Source: Antitrichia curtipendula
Taxonomy: Eukaryota; Streptophyta; Bryopsida; Hypnales; Leucodontaceae
Direction of reading: 5' to 3'
Length of the DNA stretch: 64,000 nucleotides
Assembly (NCBI GenBank): GCA_951230915.1
Contig: OX579636.1
Location: 4,603,001-4,667,000 of the forward strand
Made by a program: the position numbers and the translations under genes. Of the stretch, positions 11,998 through 24,545 are shown piece after piece; positions within the stretch are counted from its first letter, which is position 1, and each line of letters starts with the position of its first letter. Under the pieces are notes generated by a model. It had not been told where the DNA came from. It made no database searches and was given only the letters and a program-made list of their open reading frames with translations.

Positions 11998-14673
11998 TTG
12001 ATGATACGATTATCGACAATGACTTCTGCTAATGCGAAGGCAAAGGAAGGGAGCTTCAACACCTGCGACTCGATCTGTGAAAGTAGCTGCTCATCCAAGC
12101 AACGAAAGGAAGAATTAACTTCTCAAACGAGGTATAATAGCAGTAAATGAAAATAGCGTGCAGAGACTCAGCACGACAATGCAATAGAAGACGGAACAGA
12201 AGTGTCAATACTGAGGCGAGGTATAGTGAGTCACCTTTACACCCAAAGTAACAAGTAGTAACTAAGTAGGGACCCGATTGTCATTGAGTAGTTGCAGCAA
12301 GTCCCTTGATTTAATGCTGTAAAACAAATAAAAACATCATAACAACGAATGACTTTACCGTCACGTCCGTGGCAGAGAAGGTTCGTAACTTTGTCTCCTC
12401 TATTCACAGCATTCACCCCAACGGAGTTGTTAAAGAAACTACTAAATTTACAGAAAAATCAGAAATCATATAGTATAATAACACACTTCACTTGTTCTTG
12501 TGCTGAAGCAATCTGCTGTAGATGCTTGATGATCTGCCTCTCGTAGGTCTTGAACTCCTGTTGGTTTGCAACAGAAAATCAGGTTCTTAGAAACTGGTTC
12601 TTCAATCTAATGCTTCTCAATTTCTAATAAAACATAAGATTGGAAGTCGACTCAACAACTTCTACTTTCTATCCCACCTTCTGATGGGCCGGATTAGCTC
12701 GAAGAGATGCGTACACATCCTGATACGCCTGCAGATTCTATAATCGAGACTGCTCTAATTTGGCTGCGGTACGTGCCACTTTTGGCTTCAGTCCTGAAGT
12801 AGAATCAAATAAATCAGTTATGATCGATTACAAACTGAAAAGAAGATGGGTTATTGGCATAAACATCTTTCAAAAGAATCTGAAAAAGGAGTCTTGGTAT
12901 GACCTGTCGTTGCTGTCTCAGTAGTGGGTTCCTTCTGTTTAGCACTTCTCTGTAAAGCTTCTTTCTCCTTCGCACTCTGCAGCAGATCGTCCTTGGCTTT
13001 TCGATCATCTTCCACGTTTTGATGCGGCTGCAGATGCTGCCTCTGCTTATGCCTTCCTCTTGGCTGCGTCAGCTTCAGCGTTCTCTTTCTCAGCCTGAGA
13101 CCTGGCCTTGATCTGCCGCTCTCTCTTCTCTAGAAGCAATTTCTTGCCAGCGAGCTTCTTCTTCAGCAGCTTCTCTCCTGATCTGACGAGCTTCAAATTG
13201 GGAACGAAGCTCATGATCTCTTTGCAATGCAGAGAGATGTTCATCTCGTAACTCTGCACTGAAAGCCATATTTCACAACAATCACCAATAAAAATTAATC
13301 AGAACCAGAGTTTAAAGTGACCAGGCAGAACCATCAACAAATCGCAAAAATTGACTTGATAACAAAATTAATTATTTTTCGAAGGATCAGAGTATCGTTC
13401 AACAAAGTGTGTACATAAGTAAACAAGATATGAAGGGGACAGAGGAAGCCACAGAGTGATACAAATATTGAGCAATTGTAATGTGACTGCGTCAGGGAAA
13501 ACAAGATATCATACATTTGTCTTTGATCTTGCTTATCTGATCGTCTCGCCAACTCACACTTAGCCTCTTTATCATTCTCGACCCGTGCCAGCAAGGCTGC
13601 CTCTTTTAAGGCATTGGCAAGATTCAACCTCCTCTTCCGAAACTCCTACTGAAATGATTCCAGTATGATTATGAAAGTGAAAAGAAAAATCAACTCAGCT
13701 GAACACTCCTAAACATGCTAAATGCTTCACCTGACGCAAACAGCACCCTCTAACTTGGCATTCTCACTTCCAGAAATAAGCTTCACCCTAAACCCTAAAC
13801 CCTAAAAACCCTTTCTGAAGTCCAAAGGCAGTAAAAGGTTACAACCATTTTCGATCGGCTCACCTGTACTCTAGAGCGGCGTTCTCGCTCCAGCTCTGTT
13901 AAAGCAGATTCCACATATCCAGTTCGTGCAAGCAGTGGGCTGCTACCCCATACATCCTCGTTGGCAACTGCGGGTGGTTCTTTCGAATTCCTGCAAAACA
14001 GATAGGAATGAGTACAATGCCCATTTCTGAATATATTGACTACCAAAGAATTCATGCTAATGCGTGGGTCATCACCTTCCGGGTCGTACATGAGAGCTCT
14101 TTCCCTTTTTGATCAAATTCTATTCTTATACTCGCAAACAGGACTCACCGATATACAAACACAAACTTTACCTTGACGTAGCCTTTTGGATCTGATCCTC
14201 GATTAGAACAGATGGGTTGGCACAGAAGGAGCATCGCCTTCTTCATCATCACCAGAATCCGTCTCGGAATCAATGTTCAAGTGCTCGCATTCGAAACGGC
14301 TCAGTCGTCCTGCCAAAGTCTGCGGTGACGGAGAATTCCCGTCACGAGAACCTGCCAAGTAATATGCGAATTAAAACCTCCTTGACCCAATTCCATCCTC
14401 TACAACCCTTACTTCACCGCCTCTCTCAAACCACAAAACACACCTGCAGCCATGAATCATACACACAAACATGGTCTCCACGCAAAAACGAAATGTCAAT
14501 GTGAATCCTGCGTACCCTCTGTTGTTGGAAGGAGGAGGAGGCTCATTATATAAAGAGACAGTGGACGTGTAGCGATTGGCAATGACATCGAGCTCCGATT
14601 GCAAGACTTGTAAAGTCCAATTGGGATTGGGATCCACGAACTTCTCAAAGCACGGGAGAAGTCTTGGATGCAT
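11998..14673 (-). pseudogene. GLE1: GLE1 (nuclear-pore mRNA-export factor) pseudogene, 3'-truncated
   Basis: GLE1 sits on the cytoplasmic face of the nuclear pore and activates a DEAD-box helicase during mRNA export. Recognisable exons (minus strand): 14516-14673 with DPNPNWTLQVLQSELD, like the plant GLE1 start; 14172-14351, acidic; 13864-13990; 13515-13645; about 13000-13258, a charged coiled coil with RDEHLSALQRDHELRSQFEA; 12678-12793; about 12485-12560 with FKTYERQIIKHLQQ; about 12350-12440; and 11998-12115, ending near FALAEVIV. Damage: two compensating frame changes in 14172-14351, a frame change near 13120, TAA after AAKRKA (about 13047) and TAG inside 12678-12793. The C-terminal helicase-activating domain is missing. 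Intron phases elsewhere still agree, so decay is recent or partly due to sequence error. Confidence 0.75.
13785..13810 (+). repeat. Short telomere-like AAACCCT run
   Basis: Three to four copies of CCCTAAA lie in an intron of the GLE1 pseudogene. This is the plant telomere repeat, which is also a common interstitial motif. Confidence 0.7.
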
Positions 14674-14856
14674 ACGGAGTCTCCAGCGTCAGCTGCAATC
14701 GACCGCCAGGACTCTCTACTGACGAAGTTGCTGGCGGAGTTTTGGAGGCGTAAGGAGGCGACCGATGCAATGAAAAATCCGCTGGGCGAATTCTCCGTGG
14801 AGAACATCCTGAATTGTGTTGATGCTCAACTCGGCAGAATCTGGGAGAGCAAGCCT

Positions 14857-14930
14857 AAACCCTAAACCCTGAATCCTTGAGTTCGGCATTCTCACTCCTT
14901 GACAGGATTGCTCCGAAACCCTAAACCCTA
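14857..14930 (+). promoter_or_regulatory. Telo-box pair upstream of the GLE1 remnant
   Basis: AAACCCTAAACCC at 14857-14870 and a similar block at 14916-14930 lie about 185-255 bases upstream of the pseudogene start. Telo-boxes are frequent in plant promoters and leaders. Here they suggest that the 5' region came along with the GLE1 copy. Confidence 0.45.
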
Positions 14931-15741
14931 CAACTGAGAAAAACTGGCATTGCTCGTAATCTCGGGTGCAAATCCTGGGATGCAATTACGGCGTACAACA
15001 AAAAATTCTGCGACAAGGAATAACAATTCCTTACGAAAAGGCACTAAGACCGATTACCATTACGGGAGTCACGGTGCTAGAGAAAATTCTCCAGCGAATC
15101 TGTCACTCTGTCACCGAGTTCGGGAAAAGATTCCGCAGCCTTTTTGAGCAAGTACAAATTGTTCATTACAGGGGAGTCACAATTGTGAAGCCCTCCCTCC
15201 CCGTGCCTGTCTCCAAATTCGTCGAAATCTATCGATGTGGAACACTGCGAATGCGCAACTACCGCTCCTTCAATGAATTCGGTGACAACTTGGGCCCCCG
15301 AAGTTTTTTTTGCCCTAGATTCTATCATACATTAGCTTCGACTTTTCCAGACCTTAATTCTTTGAGCCATTGAATTGTTTCAAACTAGGAACTACACGGT
15401 CAAACGGTGTCTGTTTCTCAGGTACTCTTGCCATTGCACGCCAGTTGCATTCATCAATTTGATCATGTGAATTGAAAGAAATTATGGTGCTGTGATGTTG
15501 GCTACAACTTGAGGACTGTCACTTGAATTTGTAATGATAGTATTTGAGGGGCTTGCCACAAGTTGTCTGAGCACTGCTATTTGAAATTGTAATGATATTA
15601 TTTGAGGGTTTTGCCGCAACTTGAATATGGTACGAAGTTGTGGTATGTTTTTGAGGCTCACAATTTGCAAAAACCGAGTTAATGGTTGTTGATGACACAC
15701 TCTAAGACAGTGATCAAATTTGAAACAGTGTGTGTGTGATA
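14931..15741. other. No recognised gene; 57-bp tandem repeat inside
   Basis: A 135-codon plus-strand open frame at 14966-15373 has no motif I recognise. Around 15525-15610 the block GTAATGATAGTATTTGAGG recurs 57 bases later with small changes, followed both times by a GCCNCAA(C/G)TTG segment. Confidence 0.4.
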
Positions 15742-16043
15742 AGGTAGTATGCTCTAAAAGCGCCCATGTTCTAAAAGCGATCATGACACAGAGGTACATT
15801 GTGCTTTCTTCAATGTTCAAACTGTGTACATTTCAGAAGGTGGTCGCTTTTAGAAACCACTGTGTTTGAATTTCAAAAATTCATAACTAATGCTACAAAG
15901 ATCTGAAAAATATGAAACGACTTGGGTTAGATGCCAATTCCATTTTTCTTCCTATATAAATTTACTGAAAATTGTTTCAATAAGTTTAACTTCCCTGAAA
16001 AGGCGATCTGCTCTTAAGTGGTCGCTTTAAGAGCATACTACCT
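15742..16043. mobile_element. 302-bp MITE of the AGGTAG family
   Basis: The ends AGGTAGTATGCTCTAAAAGCG and CGCTTTAAGAGCATACTACCT are inverted repeats of about 20 bp. TA flanks both sides (15740-15741, 16044-16045). The interior is AT-rich and non-coding. Its middle (ATATGAAACGACTTGGGTTAG) recurs at about 16608, and in reverse near 18040, in further partial copies. Confidence 0.75.
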
Positions 16044-16430
16044 TATCATCACTTGTGAAGGGGTTTACTGCCACTAAGGTATACGACCTATTTCCGACAA
16101 CGTTAGGTGTTTTAGTATATGTCCGATTGAGCGATGGTGATGGGGAATCATTTTCTCTGGTTAGGGAATATAAATAATGAAGATTTTCCATTGTTTTAGA
16201 TTACAATCCAACTTATTCTTGATGTATAAGCAAACTTATTTTCAAGAAGTGCAAATTTTTTTTTTTAAATGTCTTAGCAACTTCATTATGTGGTCAATGT
16301 GTTATTTGTCACACAACTATGAAGTTGTTAATCCGGCATCATATTCCCCTCATTCACAAAAATATAGGTCACCCTATCTTGCACAAGTGGGGCCCTATAA
16401 TGCACATATGGGGGCATACTGTACACCTTA

Positions 16431-18220
16431 AGGTAGGAGGTCCATAAAAGTGCTCAACCTCTATAAGCGTTCACTTATGCAAAAGTACATTTTTTTCATT
16501 GCATTAGCAATGTATAAATGGTACACATTTCAAGAAGTGGACGCTTTTAGGGACCACTATGTTTCAACTTCAGAAACTCATAGTTAATTCCATGCAGCTT
16601 TAATAAAAATATGAAACAACTTGGGATAGATGTCAATTTCATTTGTTTTTCAAGAAAAAATATTCCCAAAAGTTTAACCTCTCCAATTTGATTTTCAACT
16701 TTTAAAGAGGAACAAGTTGAGAATTTTCTCATTAACTTTGAGTGTTTAATTTTACAATCTATAAAGCTGAATGGGCTAAAACTTTTTCCACATATTCTCA
16801 TAGTAGTATACGTCAAGACTATGTAAGTGAAAAGAATAAAATTCTTTTCTTTCTTTTTCCCAGTTTTCATTCAGTGCACTAAAAATGTCGTTTCTGAAAT
16901 AATTTTACAACCATTAACTCAAATCAATTGTAGTGTAAATTTATGAGATTTATTTATTCATCTTACTCAATTTAAAAAATGAAAGATTTGTGTAGTGTTT
17001 GAAGGTAGAAGAAAATAAATTTTGGACTTGCCTAGCAAAGTCAACATAGTTTGAGTCAACCTTTGTAGAGAAGGAGTCACTATCCAACTTTGGGATCTTC
17101 ATCATTGCATAGGTAATGAAAGTCGTTACTTGCATGCCAATAAACCATGTTCTTACTACACTCATTACTCTTGTTAGTGAGAGTTCAAAATTGATGTCAC
17201 TCAAAAAACATATAAAAAATAGTAAAATTATATCAAAATTTCATATTGGATATAGGACTTTGTATACTAGTGTCAAAAATTTACTAAGGTGGGCACATCC
17301 GAAATCGTACTCTACCTAAAACTATCATCATCATTTTGTATACGTCTTCAATACCATTATGTACATATGTTGAAGAAACGATTTCCGAACATCTACCAAA
17401 ATAAACATTGCCCCTTCATAGCTTTTGCATATGATATCCAAATGTTGCATTCTTTTGTGCATTTATAACCTCTTTTCACTTGCCAACAAAAATATGAAAA
17501 TGATTAGTGCAATAATAGTAGCTAGGCATAGTAGCAAAACGTGGCAGTTTTGGAGGTACCCACCTTTATAGGACAAATCCGTGTTGTGAGAACTTCAAAG
17601 TAGTACTTGAGCATCTTCATGAGGAGTTGGAATTTGCACCTTGTGATGCCATTCATTGTCCTTCAAATGGTCCAAAAATGTTTCATTTGTTTAAAAATAT
17701 TTAAAAAAAGGGTCTGAAAATATCCAAAGGGATGGAATAATTGAACTGAAGTGCAAATTCCAATATTGACTTCATGGAACAGATACTATTGAGTGAGACG
17801 GTTTTCCATGCACATGGACCAATAAGAGCATCCCATAGCAACACAATGAAGCAACACTGTGAAGCAAATCAATAGAGGACATTCCTCATAATTAGAAGAT
17901 CAATGGTGCAAAATCTTTACAGTGTTGTTGTGGGGCTGCTCTAAACGAGTCTGCTCTCAAAGCAACCTTTCAAGAGCTGATTGTATTTGGGAGAAGCTAG
18001 ACTCTGTGAAACAATTTTCAATAAACTTTGGTAGGAAGAAAAAATGGAATTGGCATCTAACCCAATTCATTTAATGAATTAGTTAGGAATTTCGGAAGTT
18101 GAAATCCAATGGTCACGTAAAAAGAGACCAACTCTTGAAATGTACATTATTGGTACATTGAAGAAAGAAAAATGTACCTTTGTGTTCATGGTTGCTTTTA
18201 ACCCCTATAGTCCCAAGGTC
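16431..18220. repeat. Partial copies of the AGGTAG-family MITE in both orientations
   Basis: TA plus AGGTAGGAGGTCCATAAAAG begins at 16431. The following 250 bases (GGACGCTTTTAGGGACCAC, ATATGAAACAACTTGGGATA) match the interior of 15742-16043. Around 18000-18180 the same interior appears in reverse complement (TTGGCATCTAACCCAATTC). A matching right end is not clear; a weak candidate is the CCCTGCCTTATA block near 18850. No gene is seen in between. Confidence 0.4.
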
Positions 18221-19526
18221 TTTTTTCCATCAAAGTCCACTCAAAACTGCCATTTCTATTGCAAAGAGCAAAAAACTTTTAAAAAGTGTTTTGTTTGCAC
18301 ATTTTACCATAGAATTTTGAAATAAACTAGTCTAAAATGCGTGGAAGAAATTTCAAAAACTTTGACCCCATAGATTGCAAGATATTTGCATTTGAAGTGA
18401 AGATTGATTTTTATTTTTATTTTTTTATGTGAAAGAATTGAGTTCAAAATCTAGGAAAAAACATTAAACAACAAAATACTTAATTTTTACTCATTAAAAA
18501 TTTATTAAGTAGAGGTAGTTTTGAGATTGAAGGAAAAACTAAACAATTGATAGCTCTAAGATGGAATTGAAATACAATAATCAAAAATTTAAAAACTCAT
18601 TTTTCTGTGATTTCTTTTGGGCTACCCCTTGAGTTGTTTTTTGGACTTATGGTGGCATAACTTTTGCTCCTAGGCACCGACTGAAATAAAAATTATATTT
18701 CCTAAAAGCTAATCTAATTTCCTATCTTCAATTTATTTTTTAAGAAATCATGTCAAAAATTGAGATCACACAAGCCTACCCAAATCCCAAAAGTACTCCG
18801 TAGGGACTTTGGGACTTTAGGGATTAAAGTAGGTATAATTTTAGAGCACCCTGCCTTATAACTATAGACACTTGCAAATCATTTGAAATAGTGCAAGATA
18901 GAATAGTGTTGAATTTGGTACTCATTTTCACATGAAAATTATTATGCAATGATGCTAGTTTTGCTAGCGGCACTAGTTTTGTTTTTTCATTGTTGGAATA
19001 GGACAAATCAACGCAGTTGAAATTGGAAATGAAGTTGTAATTAATCCTACAATGTCAATGTGGACACTAAATGTTCAATAAATGATAGTGAATCCTTCAC
19101 TATGTAGGATAGAAATTTAGATGTTTATCTTTGCAATTTTGTGTGAAAAAGGAAAGTCTTGCACAATACTTTGACCTCCAATGAGTGTTCTTTGGAATTT
19201 TTTAAGCAAATGATATTCAAGATAGTCCAAAGGATGATTTTCATGGTAACCTCTTCGGTGTTCCAAAGTTAAGGTATGTGCACCTATCATCATCATTAGT
19301 ATCCACAATGCAATACTTACATTTGGATTCAAAAACGTCACTAAAACCTATAGATTGATGACACAATATGAAAGATGAGATCCTAGGAAGAGCCTCAATG
19401 TACATACTTTAACAGGATATATCAATGTAAGATGAAAACACCTCCAACCAGAAGTGTATGCATTCATGAGGAGTAAAATTTTATTGAAAGTGTTCCTACA
19501 ACTGCCATTCGATCGTTCTCTTATTA
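18221..19526. other. Gene-free AT-rich stretch
   Basis: I see nothing here beyond short chance open frames and the possible transposon end near 18850. Confidence 0.45.
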
Positions 19527-20523
19527 AGGTAAACCAGCCTATGACAGGCCAAGTGCCTAATACAGACATCTATAAGATGACCCATTACAGTTTTCCATCA
19601 ATCTGTGCCAGGTTTTTTCCAATTAATGTAAGCAAAACTTTATTAGGTAGGTTGATGGCTGAAATCAATGTTTTGTATGATGGTGATGGAGATGTTAGAG
19701 ACTGTTTTAGGAACTTGTCCCTTTCTAGTGTAATTCATTACATGAACTAACTTTTTTTATTCCTTTATGTTATGTCCATGTTAGAAAATATTTCAACCAT
19801 GTTAGGAAATATTGTAACTGCATTGGGTGGTTTGATGACCACCATGGGTATAGTTTTTGATGGTTGTGGAATAGTCTACAGACTGTTTTGAGCCATCTAG
19901 CCAATTCACTTCAAAAATCTGTAACAAATTCATACTTTGTCAAAAAAAAAAAATTTCAATTGTTCTACCAATTTTTCATGTTTGCCTTTATATGAAAAAA
20001 AAAATTTCAAAATTTCAAATATGTCAACAAGGCAAACCAGGCAACACTAGAAGAAAACGGGGGAGTTTGCCAACTACAATGCAACTACGTTTTTAGTCGC
20101 AAATGGGTTTATGCAACTGCGATGCAACTGGGTGATAGTGATAGAGGGATGGATGAGCCCGTAGTTCAACCGGACACTTTTTCAGTTGCATCGTAGTTGC
20201 ATAAATCGTCACATTTTTGGATTGCCAGAGGACGATGATCGATGAATTCTTCCTACGTGGTTTCCTACGTGGTATTATTTGCGCGGGATATTGAGGAATA
20301 TGTTCAACTTCATATACAAAGTGACATCTACAACTAGTATAGATTATAGAGATCTACAACATTCGTAGATTTCAAAAATCTATGACAAATTTAGATTTCA
20401 GACCATGTGATTTACAAAATATAGGAAATTTATAGATTTCAGATATCTAGAGAAGTTGTAGATTTCAAAAATCTAGGATCGACCTTCATTTCACGCCACA
20501 TCGTTGGTCACAGAATGCTAATT

Positions 20524-21245
20524 TGCAACTTATATGCAATTGTTGTGCAACTACTGTGCAACTTATGTTCAACTGTTGTGCAACTACTGTGCAACTTATA
20601 TGCAACTGTTGTACAACTACTGTGCAACTTATGACCAACTTCTGCGCAACTATTTTGCAACTAATACGCGACTTATGATCAACTTCTATGCAACTGTTGT
20701 GCAACTAATACGCAACTTATGATCAACTTCTATGCAACTATTTTGCAACTAATATGCAACTTAGGAACAACTTCTATGCAACTGTTGTGCAACTACTATG
20801 CAACTTATGGCCAACTTCTATGCAACTATTTTGCAACTAATATGCAACTTAGAATCAACTTCTATGCAACTGTTGTGCAACTATTGTGCAACTTATGGCC
20901 AACTTCTATGCAACTATTCTGCAACTAATATGCAACTTAGGATCAACTTCTATGCAACTGGTGTGCAACTACTGTGCAACTTATGGCCAACTTCTATGCA
21001 ACTATTTTACAACTAATATGCAACTTATGGCCAACTTCTATACAACTATTTTGCAACTACTGTGCAACTTATGGCCAACTTCTATGCAACTATTTTGCAA
21101 CTAATATGCAACTTACGATCAACTTCTATGCAACTATTTTGCAACTAATATGCAACGCACAACGACACGCATACAACTAGTTTGCAACTGATGAGCAACT
21201 TCTTTGCAACTGGTTTGCAACTTACTTGCAACTTATAGTCGACTT
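20524..21245 (+). repeat. Left subterminal array, 11-bp units (GCAACTnnnnn)
   Basis: More than 50 units of GCAACT plus five bases follow at an almost constant 11-bp spacing. They are organised into 22-, 44- and 88-bp higher-order repeats, and the 88-bp period is visible from about 20798 to 21062. In CACTA elements, TNPA-type proteins bind such subterminal repeats. The exact motif here is specific to this element. Confidence 0.9.
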
Positions 21246-21472
21246 GAATACAACTAACAGATTTGCTGTATGAACTATAAAATATAGTGTGCTGCAGATC
21301 ATATACAACTGGTCTACGCAACTCATGTGCAACTGTCTGGCTATGGCTTGCAACTCTAACTACTCCTATACAAGCATCAACAAAGTTGATTTTCTACAAA
21401 ACAACTGCATCCACTACGACTACTATAGGAAGAACAAACTACTTGCACAATTAGGATAAACAGAATTGGTGA

Positions 21473-24163
21473 TCATTTGCCTCCAACTTTCCCCTGGCAG
21501 TCTGAAGGAATCTCGCCTGCAACACGGGCAATGAAGACTACAAATTGCTCATTCCAAAGTGTACTACTTCCCACCACATCTTTCAACTTGTATTCATCTC
21601 CAGCTGGATTTGGATGCATCAAATCAACAAACCCTCCTGGTGCATGTGCAATGTCAAGTCTGTACCATCCCTTTGAAATTTGGGACCCATGATACATCTG
21701 CGGGCCACCTCCACCACCAATAGCAATAATTGTTCCGGATGCCACCACTTGCTTTGGGGCTGATGGATTCAAAAGTGAAACTTGTTGTCCAACCTCAAAC
21801 TGCCATCACATAAAACCAAAACATTCATGAGTAAAGGATAACATTTATTCAACAAAGTCTGTGATGAGTGAAGGAAACAATGTCAACAAGGACATTTGCA
21901 AGAGATTAGACATGTAGGTTACTCACTTTGAATTTTGGTGGAGGTTTCACCTTCCGATTTTGAATAGGTTGCTTCGTCTTCTATAAGATCTCCTTCTTGG
22001 CAAATGGCTGCTGCACCTGTATACCACAGTTATGCTCCATATTAGAGGCATGTAAAAACTTATAAGAACTTGGAAAAGTGTAAAACACATATTACGTTAT
22101 TTTCCCTCACCTCTCGATCCTTCCCTCTCCGGAGTTGCATAGAAAATTCTGTATGTTTGGTTGTGGCATTAGCTGTGCCTTGAACTTCGGGTTGAAGTGT
22201 GAAGGTGTCATTGTTCCCACCGCATTCTCTACTATCTTTTTTTTGTGGATCTCCAAGAGGTTGCTCTTGCTCTCCATCTGTCTCCTTTGGATCCCTCTCT
22301 TTCTTATTCTTGTTGTTGTCTTCAGAAGATGCCCGCTTGTGTTCTTCAACCTGCAGGTCAGGAGGAGCAGTTGATTTCCACACCAGGTCAACAACAGGCT
22401 CTAAAGTAGGGGATCCATCGAAATCCCATGGATCACTGGAATCCTTGATGTCTTCAACAGGGTTGGTTAATACTTCGTGGGTGCCTTCAACAATGTTTCC
22501 TTTCTGCAGAAACTTCAACAATGTCTCTTGCAACCCTTCCACAGCCTTCGTATTGCGATCTGTACTAGCTAAGACTTCAACCCTAAACTTCTCCATATCC
22601 AGTAATCTGCTTTCCATGGCGGTTAATTTTCCTTGCAAGCCTGAAGTCACCACCTATGACACACATAAGAACAATGATTAGACATGACAAATGCAAATGC
22701 ATAATATAAGAGCCGCAACGTTGTGAACGTGGCTACCAGTTGCATGTTAGTTGCATACTAGTTGCATACTAGTTGCAATTCAGTTGCATACCAGTTGCAT
22801 ATTAGTTGCATGTCAGTTGCATATTAGTTGCAATTAAGTTGCATACCAGTTGCATGTTAGTTGCATACCAGTTGCATGTTAGTTACATGTCAGTTGCATA
22901 CTAATTGTATTCCAGTTGCATACCGGCTGCATACTAGTTGCAAGAGCTTCTAAAGACTACTCTACAACTACACGTACAACTTCCATGCGTCTCCAGGACT
23001 CCTATGACTTCTTCATCTTAAAATTGCAACTTCAGCGACCAATAACAAATTACCAAAACTTACCGATGATCTTGATGGTTCTGTGAGTCCTGGACTTCTT
23101 GCCCTTTTTCCTGACTGATATAACGTCAACAATGCCACACTGTTGTTAGAATGATTGGAAAAGATAGAACAAAGCAGTAACAAATTGATTGAAATGCAAG
23201 ACTACAAAAATTCTTCGATTAGAGGCTCACCACATCAACGAGATCGCCTGCCTTTCCTCGTCTACCGTGCTTAGAGGGATTCTGCACTTGTTTTCTCATA
23301 TTGGACATCTGCTCAGACTTCTTCACGTAGGCACCTCCCTCCCAGTATGCCTTCAGCCGCTTCCATTGCTCAGGAAAAATATGCACTGGGCATTCAGCAT
23401 CTTCTTCTGAATCAAATAATTTCTTCAACCGGTGACGTTCCGCCTTCAAAAATCTTTGCACTGCAATGCGGAAACCCTTACCGTTAAGGGGGTGCTCCAA
23501 ATACTCAAAGTCCTCGTCCAAAATGGTGCGGAGTTTTTGCAAAGTTTGAGGTTTGTGGTCATTCCAGTTGATGACACTTATATCAAGTACCAAGGGAGCA
23601 TACGCCCTCATGCCTTGATCCCACGCACTCTTCCCGGCAGAAGAGGTACTGATTTCACCGTTTGAGTTCACGTGGACTTCGTTCGGTTTGCGGGCACTCC
23701 CGCTTCTCTCTGCTGAAGTCTTCTCAGATTTCTGGAATTTGTTGCGCCTTGCTGAACGCTCTCTGCTGTCTGACTGACGTCTTTGACGTTTTCGACAGCT
23801 ACCCAATGCTTCTTCAGTATCCTTTCCAAATAGGTCCTCTTCATTCCCTAGAAAAACAACAAAATTAGTAGAATGACACAAAATGTATAAAACAGTAAAT
23901 ACTATAGTCATTGAAAATTTGACTTTCCGTAAAGCAAACTCATTTCCATAAAATGTGTTTGACTCACTTTCTTTGCTGCTGTCACAATCACTTGGTTTGG
24001 AGTGCTCATACTCAGAAGTGATATCTTCAGAACTTCCATGAACAATGGTAGGTACTGTGTCTTTGCTAACAACTTCTACACTCTTACGAGTGGCCAATGG
24101 CAAACCAGTAGTTTGCCGTTCTTTCGTCTTCTTCTGCCCCGCTATTGAAGCTCCTCTGTCCAT
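21473..24163 (-). CDS. TNP1/TNPA-like CACTA accessory protein
   Basis: Predicted DNA-binding partner of the CACTA transposase. Exons (minus): 23968-24163, 23231-23847, 23064-23139, 22111-22640, 21927-21980, 21473-21799, all GT-AG and in phase, giving 599 aa. Residues about 155-265 fit the plant En/Spm transposase family (Transposase_24): FPEQWKRLKAYW and a later KHGRRGK. A probable coiled coil follows (about 297-345, LTAMESRLLDMEKF), then a Lys/Glu-rich linker. The C-terminal domain (492-599) fits TNP1/En-Spm (Transposase_23): ASGTIIAIGGG, MYHG, LKDVVGSSTLWNEQFV. Exon 5 has two in-phase acceptors: the upstream one (22016) reads into TAG at 21983-21981, while the downstream one starts right after that TAG. 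The 3' end faces the left element terminus. Confidence 0.85.
22736..22943 (-). repeat. Intronic motif array in the TNP1-like gene
   Basis: About 18 units of AGTTGCATNNT (the complement of the subterminal GCAACT motif) at 11-bp spacing fill the intron between exons 3 and 4. Confidence 0.85.
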
Positions 24164-24245
24164 TTCACTCTATTGAAAGGAATGAACAATTAGAACGTTG
24201 AAATTGAATGACCAACTGCTCAGACTTTGCGACTGAAATTAACCT

Positions 24246-24545
24246 AAGCTGCAACTACACTGCAACTAATTTGCGACTTCATTGCAACTAGTGATATACA
24301 ACTCAGGGTCAACCATTTTGCAACTAAGTCACAACTACAATGCAACCAACTTGCGACTGCAATGCAACCAACTTGCGACTGCAATGCAACCAACTTGCGA
24401 TTGCAATGCAACCAACTTGCGACTACAATGCAACCAACTTGCGACTGCAATGCAACCAACTTGCCACTGCAATGCAACCAACTTGCCACTGCAATGCAAC
24501 CAACTTGCAACTACAACTACAATGCAACCAATTTGCTACTTGCGA
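24246..24545 (+). repeat. Motif array just upstream of the TNP1-like start codon
   Basis: A 22-bp unit (GCAACCAACTTGCGACTGCAAT) is repeated about eight to ten times, with flanking degenerate GCAACT units. It begins about 80 bases upstream of the TNP1-like start codon. In the spacing of GCAAC/GCGAC it keeps the 11-bp half-period seen elsewhere in the element. Confidence 0.85.

Noticed and set aside
13785..14930. Telomere-like AAACCCT runs as evidence of a chromosome end or fusion
   Set aside because: Only two to four repeat units per site, typical of telo-boxes; a telomere relic would show long tandem arrays.
14966..15373. 135-codon plus-strand open frame as a gene
   Set aside because: No domain, atypical composition, overlapping reverse frame, and location just upstream of a pseudogene promoter region; chance is sufficient.
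20486..21180. Several overlapping open frames of 62-72 codons with a repetitive (MQL.CNY.AT) pattern
   Set aside because: They are translations of the 11/22-bp motif array. A repeat without stops in several frames gives such open frames automatically.
22199..22681. 160-codon plus-strand open frame, Ser/Cys-rich
   Set aside because: Antisense to exon 4 of the TNP1-like gene, which has proper phases and domains; the plus frame has no motif.
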